Assembly: GCA_900317845.1 (NCBI GenBank) | Contig: ONII01000011.1 | Coordinates: forward strand, 109,933-173,932 | DNA from: an uncultured Bacteroidales bacterium | GTDB taxonomy: Bacteria > Bacteroidota > Bacteroidia > Bacteroidales > UBA932 | Direction of reading: 5' to 3' | DNA: 64,000 bases | Shown: positions 25,624 through 33,246 of the stretch, piece after piece | Position numbering within the stretch: the stretch's first letter is position 1 | Layout of the letters: each line of letters begins with the position of its first letter | Notes under the pieces: model-generated | Database searches by the model: none | What the model saw: the letters and a program-made list of their open reading frames with translations, nothing else | What the model was told of the DNA's origin: nothing | Position numbers and translations under genes: made by a program

Positions 25624-27402
25624 TTAAATCTCCGACAATTCCAGCCAGCGCATTTCGGCCGCGTCCAGTTCCTCCTGCAGGGCGCCATACCGGGTCGATG
25701 CCTCCTGCAGCGCCACGGCATCCAGCGTGCCACTGGAGAGCCGGGCCTCCAAAGATGCCTTTTCCGCCTCCAGGGCCGGTAGCCGTTCCTCAAGGGATTT
25801 GAGCTCCTGCTGCTCCTTGTAGGTGAGTTTGCGCTTGGCCGGTGTGCTGGGTTTAGATGCCCGGTCGGAGACGGGCATGACGCCACTCCCCTTCTGCGCG
25901 GCTTCATAGTCCTTGATGAAGGTCCGGTATTCCGTGTAATTGCCCACGAAGTCCTTCACCACCCCGTTGCCGCAGAACACGAACAAATGGTCCACCAGGC
26001 GGTCCAGGAAGTGGCGGTCATGGCTCACGATAATGAGCGAGCCCTTGAACTCCATCAGGTATTCCTCCAGGATTTCCAGCGTGACGATATCCAGGTCGTT
26101 GGTGGGCTCGTCCAGGATGAGGAAATTGGGCTGCTGCATGAGGATGGTAAGCAGGTACAGGCGCCGGCGCTCCCCGCCAGAGAGCCGCTCCACGGGGTTT
26201 TGCAGCATGTCGTGCGGGAAGAGGAACCGGCTCAGAAGATGGGTGTCGTTCACGGTTTCCAGCACGGTCTGGCCGGGTTTGAACTGCATGCCGCTCTGGT
26301 GGTAATAGCCTATACGAAGGGACTCTCCAAGGTCGATAATCCCCTCCAGCCTGCCGCCCAGCTCCGGTTTCCAGCCACCCGTGATGAGGTTCAGAAAGGT
26401 GGTTTTTCCGGCGGCGTTGCGCCCCACGATTCCCACCCGTTCGTAGCGCTGGAAATTGTACGTAAAGTGGCTCAGGTAGCATTTATTCTCCCACCAGAAA
26501 CTCACGTCCCGGCAGTTGATGACCTTGTTGCCCAGGTAAGTGCTGGCGGCTTTGGTTTCCGACAAATCCACCTTTTGCTGGACATAGCTGTCATCGGCCC
26601 GCTCCTTGATGTCCCAGAAGGCCTGCTTGCGGTATTTGGCCTTGCCGGTGCGGGCGCAGGGGCTCGCGTGCATCCATTCCAGCTCCCGCCGGTAGAGGTT
26701 GCGCACCCGCTCCGTCTCCGCGTTATAATTGTCGATGCGCTCCTGCCGCTTTTCCAGGAAATTCATGTAATCCCCCCGGTAAATGTAGATGTTGCCGCGA
26801 TCCATTTCCATGACGGTATTGCACACGCGGTCCAGGAAATAGCGGTCGTGCGTGACCATGAACAGCGTGCAGCGACTGTGCCTGAGGTGGCTTTCCAGAA
26901 ATTCGATGGCGTCAATGTCCAGGTGGTTGGTAGGCTCGTCCATGATGTAGAAGTCCGCCTCGGAAGCCAGCATTTGCGTAAGCGCCACGCGCTTGACTTC
27001 CCCGCCGGAGAGGTCCCGCATGGGCTTTTCCGGGTCTATAAGGCCGAACTGCGTGAGCAGCTGCGTCACGCGAAGCTCATACTGCCACTGGTGGTCCGGA
27101 TCCAGGTGCTCCGTCCACGCTCGGGAACTGTCCATGATTTGCCGAAAGATGCTTTTGGCCGGGTCATAGGCATATTCCTGCTCCAGGAAGGCTATGCGGA
27201 TATCCTTGAGGAACAGCACTTTGCCGCCGCTATCGGAAGCATCCGTTCCGGCCAGGATCCGAAGGAGCGACGTTTTCCCCGTGCCGTTGGGGGCGATGAG
27301 CGCCACTTTATCGCCCTCGTTGATATTGAAGCCGATGTTTTTGAACAGCACCTTGGGGCCGTAACTCTTGGAAATGTTCTCGATTTGCAGGTAACTTGCC
27401 AT
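25624..27402 (-). CDS. ABC-F family ATPase (Uup-like)
   Basis: A 592-residue protein with two ABC domains and no membrane segments, as in ABC-F translation factors. Domain 1 shows APNGTGKTS, LSGGEVKRVALTQML and DEPTNHLD; domain 2 shows GRNAAGKTT, LSGGERRRLYLL and DEPTNDLD. A C-terminal coiled coil (about 525-590, LKSLEERLPALEAEKASLEA) matches the Uup type. It likely acts on stalled ribosomes or branched DNA. The linker before the coiled coil (508-517, around VMPVSDRASKP) is encoded by a palindromic repeat. The second Walker A has Ala where the ABC-F pattern usually has Gly. Confidence 0.92.
   Translation of the reverse strand: MASYLQIENISKSYGPKVLFKNIGFNINEGDKVALIAPNGTGKTSLLRILAGTDASDSGGKVLFLKDIRIAFLEQEYAYDPAKSIFRQIMDSSRAWTEHLDPDHQWQYELRVTQLLTQFGLIDPEKPMRDLSGGEVKRVALTQMLASEADFYIMDEPTNHLDIDAIEFLESHLRHSRCTLFMVTHDRYFLDRVCNTVMEMDRGNIYIYRGDYMNFLEKRQERIDNYNAETERVRNLYRRELEWMHASPCARTGKAKYRKQAFWDIKERADDSYVQQKVDLSETKAASTYLGNKVINCRDVSFWWENKCYLSHFTYNFQRYERVGIVGRNAAGKTTFLNLITGGWKPELGGRLEGIIDLGESLRIGYYHQSGMQFKPGQTVLETVNDTHLLSRFLFPHDMLQNPVERLSGGERRRLYLLTILMQQPNFLILDEPTNDLDIVTLEILEEYLMEFKGSLIIVSHDRHFLDRLVDHLFVFCGNGVVKDFVGNYTEYRTFIKDYEAAQKGSGVMPVSDRASKPSTPAKRKLTYKEQQELKSLEERLPALEAEKASLEARLSSGTLDAVALQEASTRYGALQEELDAAEMRWLELSEI
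25854..25881. repeat. GTCAT...ATCT palindromic repeat inside the ABC-F gene
   Basis: Read on the minus strand: GTCAT, GCCCG, loop, CGGGC, ATCTA. The terminal base deviates from the family ATCTC. It encodes part of the inter-domain linker. Confidence 0.7.
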
Positions 27403-27409
27403 AGGAGGG

Positions 27410-27438
27410 CAAAGTTACTGATTTTTTGCGTAAATTTG
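27410..27438. promoter_or_regulatory. Back-to-back -7 boxes for the ABC-F gene and mnmA
   Basis: Minus-strand TAACTTTG (27417-27410) ends 7 nt before the ABC-F start, and plus-strand TAAATTTG (27431-27438) ends 9 nt before the mnmA ATG. Both predict very short or absent leaders within a 45-bp divergent spacer. Confidence 0.55.
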
Positions 27439-27447
27439 CGGGACGAT

Positions 27448-28881
27448 ATGGACAAGAGCAAAATAAAAGTATGCATCGGGCTTTCCGGCGGCGTGGATTC
27501 GTCGGTGGCGGCGTACCTTCTCAAGCAGGAAGGCTACGACGTCTTTGCCATGTTCATGCAAAACTGGCACGACGCAGACACCACCCTCCACGGGGACTGC
27601 GAGTGGGAGGAAGACCGCTTTGTGGCAGAAATGGTAGCCCGGAAAATTGGCATTCCCTTCTATTTTGTGGACCTGTCCAAACAGTACCGCCAGCGCGTGG
27701 TGGACTACATGTTCGACGAATACGCCAAGGGCCGGACGCCCAACCCGGACGTGCTGTGCAACCGCGAAATCAAGTTCGACGCCTTCTGGGAAGTGGCCCG
27801 CAAATACGGGGCCGACTATGTGGCCACCGGCCATTACTGCCAGGTGGAAGAGATTCCCGGTCAAGCCGGGAATGACGGCGTCATGGCCGGCCCCGACCGG
27901 CCATCTCCTATCTACCGGATTTTGGAGGGCGCAGACCCTAACAAGGACCAGACCTACTTCCTGTGCCAGCTCACGCAGGAGCAGCTGAGCCGCACGCTCT
28001 TCCCTATCGGCCATCTTACAAAGCCGGAGGTGCGGCGCATCGCCAAGGAGGCGGAACTGCCTTCCGCGGAGAAAAAAGACTCTCAGGGCATCTGCTTTGT
28101 GGGCAAGGTGGACCTGCCCACGTTCCTCAAGCAAAAGCTGGCCTCCGTGGAGGGCGACGTAGTGGAGGTCTATGACCCGTATTATGCCACAGACCCGCTT
28201 TACGTGTGGCAGCAGGAAACGCTTACCGGTCTCCTCAAACCCGGCGAGAGCCTGGAGCGCACCGTCCGCTATGCACCGGAAGAAAAGGTTTTAACCAGCG
28301 ATGGTAAACCATTGGGCATTAGCCCCTTCCGCGAGGAAGCCATTGCCGCTTTATCGGACCGGGATTTGGCACGCCTGGCCACTCCCCTGCACTATGACTT
28401 GCAGTTTGAGACGGAAACCTATCGGTCCGGAAAACACCATATCCGCAAAACGCGCTACAAGGAGAACCCTTGCGGCCGCATCGTAGGGCGGCACGAGGGC
28501 GCACAGTTCTACACCATCGGCCAGCGAAAGGGCCTGGGCATCGGCGGTCACTCGGAGCCGGTGTTCGTGATTGCCACGGACACGGAAGAAAACCGCATCT
28601 ATGTGGGCGAAGGCCATCACCACAAGGGACTGAGCCGATTCTGCCTCCGCGTAGCCCCGGAGGAGATTCACTGGATTCGCCCGGACCTGGCCCTGGAGCC
28701 CGGGGAGATGCGCCGCCACCGCGTTCGCATCCGCTACCGCCAGCCGCTGCAAAGCGCCACGCTCATCATGCGTGAGAGCGGCCTGTACATCCTCTTCGAC
28801 GCCCCGCAGAGGGGCATCTCCCCCGGCCAGTTCGCCGTTTGGTACACCGGCACCGAAATGCTCGGCAGCGGGGTGATCTAA
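27448..28881 (+). CDS. mnmA: tRNA-specific 2-thiouridylase MnmA
   Basis: A 477-residue enzyme that thiolates U34 of tRNA-Lys/Glu/Gln. Motifs are the PP-loop GLSGGVDSSVAA, nucleophile Cys in NPDVLCNREIKF, VATGHYC, KDQTYFLCQL, the second catalytic Cys in SQGICFVG and the C-terminal YTIGQRKGLGIGG. It is over 100 residues longer than the usual 350-370. Residues 135-153 come from two head-to-head palindromic repeats. About 90 residues (DPYYATDPLY to RYKENP) are also inserted between FLKQKL and GRIVGRHEGAQ. The start at 27448 follows a TAAATTTG box; longer upstream starts would overlap the divergent gene. Confidence 0.95.
   Translation: MDKSKIKVCIGLSGGVDSSVAAYLLKQEGYDVFAMFMQNWHDADTTLHGDCEWEEDRFVAEMVARKIGIPFYFVDLSKQYRQRVVDYMFDEYAKGRTPNPDVLCNREIKFDAFWEVARKYGADYVATGHYCQVEEIPGQAGNDGVMAGPDRPSPIYRILEGADPNKDQTYFLCQLTQEQLSRTLFPIGHLTKPEVRRIAKEAELPSAEKKDSQGICFVGKVDLPTFLKQKLASVEGDVVEVYDPYYATDPLYVWQQETLTGLLKPGESLERTVRYAPEEKVLTSDGKPLGISPFREEAIAALSDRDLARLATPLHYDLQFETETYRSGKHHIRKTRYKENPCGRIVGRHEGAQFYTIGQRKGLGIGGHSEPVFVIATDTEENRIYVGEGHHHKGLSRFCLRVAPEEIHWIRPDLALEPGEMRRHRVRIRYRQPLQSATLIMRESGLYILFDAPQRGISPGQFAVWYTGTEMLGSGVI
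27850..27907. repeat. Two head-to-head GTCAT...ATCTC palindromic repeats inside mnmA
   Basis: First copy 27850-27876 (GAGAT, TCCCGG, loop, CCGGGA, ATGAC); second copy 27880-27907 (GTCAT, GGCCGG, loop CCCCGA, CCGGCC, ATCTC), separated by 3 nt. Both are read in frame. Confidence 0.85.
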
Positions 28882-28884
28882 CGT

Positions 28885-28941
28885 CCCCCCCCCAAGTGCG
28901 GTTAAGGGTCCAGCAAGTGGGACGATGACCGCACCCAAGTG
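28885..28941. repeat. C9 tract, triple CAAGTG and hairpin between mnmA and lplA
   Basis: Nine C (28885-28893) precede three CAAGTG copies (28893, 28914, 28936; spacing 21 and 22 bp) and an inverted repeat GTGCGGT / ACCGCAC (28896-28902, 28928-28934) with an inner GTCC / GGAC stem. It lies between convergent genes and may act as a terminator, although no U-tract is present. Confidence 0.6.
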
Positions 28942-28945
28942 TGTT

Positions 28946-29884
28946 TTAGGTAAACAGGGTGTACAGCTCCGCGGCGCTAAGGCCGTCGAAATACTCGCTA
29001 ACCTTGGTGGCCAGAATGGCCTCCGGGCGCTGGCCGATGAGTTTTTCCGCCAGCCCCTCCGCCGGCTGGTTTCCCATGAAGTCGCCCCCGAAAGTGAGGC
29101 GCTCAAATACTCCGTTTTTGAGCGTATAATCTACCTGCACCGTGCCGCAGGGGAACTTTTTGCCATTCCGGAAACTGGCCTGCGGCGAATGGCCCCAATT
29201 CCACTCCCAGGTACGGAATTTTTGGTCCGCAACCTGGTCGATTCCCGCCCGCTGCTCCGGGCTCAGATGAAGCTCCGGACTGCCATCGGCAAGGCGTTCC
29301 TGCAGCGCCGCCTGGAACTGTGCAAGCGTCTGAAATTGAGGCAGATAATCCTTTAAGTTAGCCACGCGGCTGCGAACCGATGCGATGCCTTTTGCCTCCA
29401 GTTTGCTACCCGGAATGGCCAGGGCGCGAGTGAGCGTTTCCAGGTCCACGTCCCACATGAGCGTGCCGTGAATCATCATGCGGTTTTTGCTCAGGCGCTT
29501 GGCGTAGCCAGAGCATTTGCGGCCGTGGACCAGAATGTCGTTGCGGCCGGAGAGCTCCGCCGGAACGCCCATCTGCTGCAGCGTGCGGGCCATGAGGGAG
29601 AACTTGTCTTCCATTTGCGCAATGGGCCCTGCAATGCTATAGTTCAGATTGCCCAAGTCGTGGTAGACTGCGCCGCCCCCCGTTACCCGTCTGGCCAAGG
29701 TTATGTTATTGGCGTCCAGATACTTTACGTCTACTTCTGCGTACGGGTTCTGGTTCAGGCCCACAATCACCGACGGACGGTTCTGCCACAGGCAAAACAC
29801 CGTCTCCGTGAGCTCCTCCAGAAGAAACTCATCGTGCGCCATGTTCCACTGCGGCTCCGTGCAGGTATTCACCACGTACTTCAT
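28946..29884 (-). CDS. lplA: Lipoate-protein ligase A
   Basis: A 312-residue enzyme that attaches free lipoate to lipoyl domains. The family signatures are PSVIVGLNQNPYAEV, RRVTGGGAVYHDLGNLNYS, and the catalytic Lys in KCSGYAKRLSKNRMMIHGTL. A C-terminal accessory domain is present (about 230-312, FRTWEWNWGHSP). The start at 29884 (MKYVVNTCTEPQ) is chosen because a TAAATTTG box ends 5 nt upstream. It is divergent from a small membrane-protein gene. Confidence 0.93.
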   Translation of the reverse strand: MKYVVNTCTEPQWNMAHDEFLLEELTETVFCLWQNRPSVIVGLNQNPYAEVDVKYLDANNITLARRVTGGGAVYHDLGNLNYSIAGPIAQMEDKFSLMARTLQQMGVPAELSGRNDILVHGRKCSGYAKRLSKNRMMIHGTLMWDVDLETLTRALAIPGSKLEAKGIASVRSRVANLKDYLPQFQTLAQFQAALQERLADGSPELHLSPEQRAGIDQVADQKFRTWEWNWGHSPQASFRNGKKFPCGTVQVDYTLKNGVFERLTFGGDFMGNQPAEGLAEKLIGQRPEAILATKVSEYFDGLSAAELYTLFT

Positions 29885-29889
29885 GACCT

Positions 29890-29916
29890 CAAATTTACAA
29901 AAATTCACTATATTTG
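29890..29916. promoter_or_regulatory. Divergent -7 boxes for lplA and the 142-aa membrane protein gene
   Basis: Minus-strand TAAATTTG (29897-29890) ends 5 nt before lplA; plus-strand TATATTTG (29909-29916) lies 21 nt before the next gene. -33 elements are not obvious. Confidence 0.5.
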
Positions 29917-29937
29917 TGAGAATAAACACATGAATCT

Positions 29938-30366
29938 ATGGCACGTCCTGGTAAAATTTTAGGCTTCACGGGGCTGGGTATTGCCCTGGTTATTCTCCTG
30001 GCCCTTTGCGGCTTTGGCTATTTCAAGTATCTGTGGGTATTCTCCGACGGCACCAAAACCGGAGAACTCAATTCCCTCACCTACACCGGCTACCTCTTCA
30101 AAACCTACGAAGGCGAGATTATCCTCACCGGTTACGGCAGCAAAAACGCCAGCGGCACCGTCCAGTCCAAGAACTTCAAGTTCTCCGTGTCCGACAAAGA
30201 GGTAGCGGAAAAACTCATCCGGATGACCGGCATGCGCGTCACCGTGCACTACAAAGAGTACAAAGGCGCCCTGCCCTGGCGCGGCTATGAACGCGCCGTG
30301 GTAGATTCCGTAGAGGAAGAGACCAGCATGAACGCCGTTCCGGACGAGAGTCCGCTTTTCCTATAA
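29938..30366 (+). CDS. Small single-pass membrane protein, uncharacterised
   Basis: A 142-residue protein with one N-terminal membrane helix (about 10-30) and an exported domain with GELNSLTYTGYLFKTYEGEI and VHYKEYKGALPWRGYERAVV. Similar short proteins are widespread in Bacteroidales and are often misnamed 6-phosphogluconate dehydrogenase; I see no dehydrogenase motif. It lies 6 nt before the S9 peptidase gene, so they are probably co-transcribed. Function unknown. Confidence 0.7.
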   Translation: MARPGKILGFTGLGIALVILLALCGFGYFKYLWVFSDGTKTGELNSLTYTGYLFKTYEGEIILTGYGSKNASGTVQSKNFKFSVSDKEVAEKLIRMTGMRVTVHYKEYKGALPWRGYERAVVDSVEEETSMNAVPDESPLFL

Positions 30367-30372
30367 ACAGCT

Positions 30373-32325
30373 ATGAATAAGCTCCTTACCGTGACAGGCG
30401 CGCTGCTTGCCTGTACCCTTGCATGGGCCCAGAACACTGTTCTGGACGTAAAGCCCGCACACGACGGCAAAGACCTCACCATGGAAGAGGCCATCTACAA
30501 GGGCGTGGGCTATTCCCGCATTCCCCGCATGTTCTTGCAGGCCGACGGCACCCTTGCCGACAAACCCCAAGAACCCGCCAAAGAGCGCTACACCCTCTTC
30601 ACAGACCGCGGCAGCCTCTTCGCCAGGGACAACGAGCGGGAGGAGAGCTTTGTGATTGCCCCCTCCGACGGGCCCAACCTGGTATACGGAGAAACGGTAA
30701 GCCGCAACGAGTTCGGGATTGATGCCGGCTGGTACATGTCTCCGGACAGCAGCAAGGTGGCCTTTTACCGCAAAGACCAGAACAAGGTTACCTGGTTTCC
30801 CCTTCTGGACATCGACACCCGCACCGGAGAGCTCAAGCAAATCAAATACCCCATGAACGGCATGGACTCGGAAGAGGTAGCCGTGGGCGTGTACGATTTC
30901 GCCAGCGGGAAAACCGTTTATCTGGAAGTAAACGACTTTACCACAGAACGTTACATCACCAATATTTCCTGGAGCCCGGACAGCCGCAGCCTCTATGCCC
31001 AAATCCTGGACCGCAGCCAGCACCACGCCAAGCTGAACCAGTACAGCGCCGCCACCGGCAACTTTGTGCGCACCCTTCTTACGGAAGACAATGAGGCCTG
31101 GGTGGAGCCCCTGAATCCCATCTATTTCATCAAGGGCCGCACAGACCTTTTCCTCTACCGCACAGACAACCGGGACGGCTTCCGGAGCCTCTACCTGGTG
31201 GACACCCTGGGCACCCTCCGCCGCCTGCCCACGGCATCGGCCGACATCGACTATGTGAACAACGACGGCACCTACGTGTATTACACCTCGGCCGAGAATT
31301 CGCCCGTGCAGAACCACCTGTACAAGATGCAGCTGAAGCTGCCCGGGAAAAACGCCGTCAACAAAGCCAAGTTTTACAAGCCCGTACAGCTCACCAGCGG
31401 CCGCGGCTGGCACCATGTCCAGCTCACGCCGGACTGCAAGTGGTTCCTGGATGCCTGGTCCAACACCTCCACCCCCTACCAGGTATACCGCCGCTCCACG
31501 GACGGGAAAGTGAATGAGAAAGTGCATGAGGCCGATGATCCGCTGAAAGGTTACGCTTCCTGTCAGGTGGAGCTGGGCACCGTTCCCAGCGCAGACGGCC
31601 AGTTCCAAAATTACTACCGGCTCATCTATCCCAAGAACTTCGACCCGGCTAAAAAATACCCCGTCATCCTCTATGTCTATGGCGGTCCGCACAGCCAGAT
31701 GGTGCAGGACAGCTGGCTGGGGCAAATCCGCATGTGGGAAATGCTCATGGCGCAAAAAGGCTACCTGGTGTATGTGCAGGACAACCGTGGCACCGAGAAC
31801 CGCGGCGCCGCCTTCGAGAAAGCCATCAACCGTCACTGCGGCAAGGCGGAGATGGAAGACCAGATGGTGGGAATTAACTGGCTCAAGAGCCTCCCCTATG
31901 TCGATGCCACCCGCATTGGCGTGCACGGCTGGAGCTACGGCGGCTTTATGACCATCAGCCTCATGACCACCTACCCGGACACCTTCAAGGTGGGCGTCGC
32001 CGGCGGCCCCGTCATCGACTGGAAATGGTACGAGATTATGTACGGGGAGCGCTACATGGATACCCCGCAGACCAACCCCGAGGGCTTTGAAGCCACCTCC
32101 CTTATCAATAAAGCCAAGGACCTCAAAGGGAAGCTCCTTATCTGCCAGGGCGCCCTGGACGACACCGTGGTTTGGGAGCACAGCCTCAGCTTTATCCAGC
32201 AGTGTATAGACCTGGAAATTCCGGTCGATTACTTTCCCTATCCCACCGCCCAGCACAACGTTTTCGGGCGCAATCGCATCCACCTGATGGACAAAGTCAC
32301 CCGGTACTTCGAAGATTATCTGTAA
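30373..32325 (+). CDS. S9 family dipeptidyl-peptidase IV-type serine peptidase
   Basis: A 650-residue exported peptidase (signal to LAWAQ, residue 20). The N-terminal two-thirds is a DPP IV beta-propeller (WSPDSRSLYA, YVNNDGTYVYYTS). The C-terminal alpha/beta hydrolase has the nucleophile in HGWSYGGFM, the Asp in GALDDTVVW and the His in PTAQHNVFG. It removes Xaa-Pro dipeptides in the periplasm. It is somewhat shorter than the common 700-730 residues. It is part of a short rightward operon with the preceding membrane protein and the following OB/TonB_C protein (1 nt gap). Confidence 0.92.
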   Translation: MNKLLTVTGALLACTLAWAQNTVLDVKPAHDGKDLTMEEAIYKGVGYSRIPRMFLQADGTLADKPQEPAKERYTLFTDRGSLFARDNEREESFVIAPSDGPNLVYGETVSRNEFGIDAGWYMSPDSSKVAFYRKDQNKVTWFPLLDIDTRTGELKQIKYPMNGMDSEEVAVGVYDFASGKTVYLEVNDFTTERYITNISWSPDSRSLYAQILDRSQHHAKLNQYSAATGNFVRTLLTEDNEAWVEPLNPIYFIKGRTDLFLYRTDNRDGFRSLYLVDTLGTLRRLPTASADIDYVNNDGTYVYYTSAENSPVQNHLYKMQLKLPGKNAVNKAKFYKPVQLTSGRGWHHVQLTPDCKWFLDAWSNTSTPYQVYRRSTDGKVNEKVHEADDPLKGYASCQVELGTVPSADGQFQNYYRLIYPKNFDPAKKYPVILYVYGGPHSQMVQDSWLGQIRMWEMLMAQKGYLVYVQDNRGTENRGAAFEKAINRHCGKAEMEDQMVGINWLKSLPYVDATRIGVHGWSYGGFMTISLMTTYPDTFKVGVAGGPVIDWKWYEIMYGERYMDTPQTNPEGFEATSLINKAKDLKGKLLICQGALDDTVVWEHSLSFIQQCIDLEIPVDYFPYPTAQHNVFGRNRIHLMDKVTRYFEDYL

Positions 32326-32326
32326 G

Positions 32327-33001
32327 ATGAAAAAGCTCCTTCTCCTCCTTGCCCTCGTTCCCGCCGTCTGCCTGGCACAGCCCCGGCAGCTGAGCGTGAA
32401 AGAGTTCCTCAAGTTGCAAGCCTCGGACACCACCAGCTACCTAGTACAAGGCGTCGTAGCCAAAGTCCGGAGCACCACCAGCGGCAGTTTTTACCTGCAA
32501 GACCCCACCGGCACGCTGCTGGTGTACGGCCTCAAAGACCCGGCCCGACCGGGCGTCAACTTTGGCCAGCTGGACATCGTCAAAGGAGATACCCTCACCG
32601 TTCTGGGCCGATTCACCATCTACGGCGGCAGCACCCTGGAGATGAAAGACGGGCGCCTGGTCCGCAAGGCCGACGGCCCGGACCACCACCTTTCCTTCTA
32701 CGACCGCCTGGAGCGCAAGCCCGCCTTCAAGGGAAAAGAAGGGGCCGATGGCCTGGAAGCCTTCAAAGCCTGGGTGCAGAAGAACCTGAAAAAGGCGGCC
32801 GATGGCGCCACCGGCACGGTTGAAGTCCGCTTTGTCGTGGGCAGGAACGGCGGCATTCAGGAGGTGCAGGCCATCAAAGGCGGCACCCCCGCCATGCGCG
32901 CAGAGGCTGTCCGGGTGGTGCAAAGTGCGCCCAAATGGAAGCCCGCCATCTCCGACGGATCCCCGGTTCGCATGCCCTACACCCTGGAAGTTCGCTTCTA
33001 A
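32327..33001 (+). CDS. Exported OB-fold protein with a TonB C-terminal-like domain
   Basis: A 224-residue protein with a signal peptide (VCLAQ, residue 18). Residues about 22-115 look like an OB-fold (YLVQGVVAKV, GSFYLQDPTGTLLVYG, DTLTVLGRFTIYGG). Residues about 140-224 match the TonB C-terminal fold (GTVEVRFVVGRNGGIQEVQ, AVRVVQSAPKWKPAISDG). There is no N-terminal membrane anchor, so it is not a standard energy transducer. It starts 1 nt after the S9 peptidase stop. Function unknown. Confidence 0.75.
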   Translation: MKKLLLLLALVPAVCLAQPRQLSVKEFLKLQASDTTSYLVQGVVAKVRSTTSGSFYLQDPTGTLLVYGLKDPARPGVNFGQLDIVKGDTLTVLGRFTIYGGSTLEMKDGRLVRKADGPDHHLSFYDRLERKPAFKGKEGADGLEAFKAWVQKNLKKAADGATGTVEVRFVVGRNGGIQEVQAIKGGTPAMRAEAVRVVQSAPKWKPAISDGSPVRMPYTLEVRF

Positions 33002-33011
33002 TGCAAAAAAA

Positions 33012-33043
33012 TTTGGGGAATCCATTTTTTCTTCCTATCTTTG
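33012..33043 (+). promoter_or_regulatory. Promoter of tRNA-Val
   Basis: TTTG (33012-33015), 20 bp, TATCTTTG (33036-33043), ending 10 nt before the mature tRNA: a full consensus match. Confidence 0.8.
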
Positions 33044-33053
33044 CATTCCTTTT

Positions 33054-33128
33054 GAGGGCATAGCTCAGTTGGTTTAGAGCGCTTGCTTGACAGGCAAGAG
33101 GTCCGCAGTTCAAATCTGCGTGTCCTCA
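33054..33128 (+). tRNA. tRNA-Val (GAC)
   Basis: A full cloverleaf: acceptor GAGGGCA / TGTCCTC with discriminator A, D-arm GCTC...GAGC, anticodon stem CTTGC/GCAAG with anticodon GAC, and T-arm with GTTCAAATC. CCA is not encoded. Confidence 0.95.
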
Positions 33129-33135
33129 CAAAAGT

Positions 33136-33160
33136 AAAGGTCGCTGAAAGCGGCCTTTTG
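33136..33160 (+). terminator. Terminator after tRNA-Val
   Basis: Ten-base stem AAAGGTCGCT / AGCGGCCTTT with loop GAA and a following TTGTTGTT tract. Confidence 0.8.
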
Positions 33161-33165
33161 TTGTT

Positions 33166-33246
33166 CTATTCCACCCGTGCAAGGATGATAGAAATGTTGT
33201 CTTCCCCACCGCGTCCGAAGAGGTATTTTTCGTTGGTACTGCTCAT
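33166..33246 (-). pseudogene. Remnant 3' end of a PP2C phosphatase gene
   Basis: The minus strand encodes 26 residues ending GRGGEDNISIILARVE, the conserved C-terminus of the PP2C protein encoded at 34819-35556. At DNA level 38 bases (33170-33207) are identical to 34826-34863. Its ATG overlaps the stop of the ATPase gene. It is either the stump of a second phosphatase gene or a duplication made when the ATPase gene arrived. Confidence 0.75.

Noticed and set aside
25987-27447. Plus-strand extension of mnmA upstream over the ABC-F gene
   Set aside because: The extension is antisense to a clear ABC-F gene; MnmA begins at 27448, right after a promoter box and with the usual N-terminus.
28885-28893. 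Phase-variable homopolymer controlling a gene
   Set aside because: The C9 run is downstream of both convergent genes, not in a promoter or reading frame, so simple on/off switching is unlikely.
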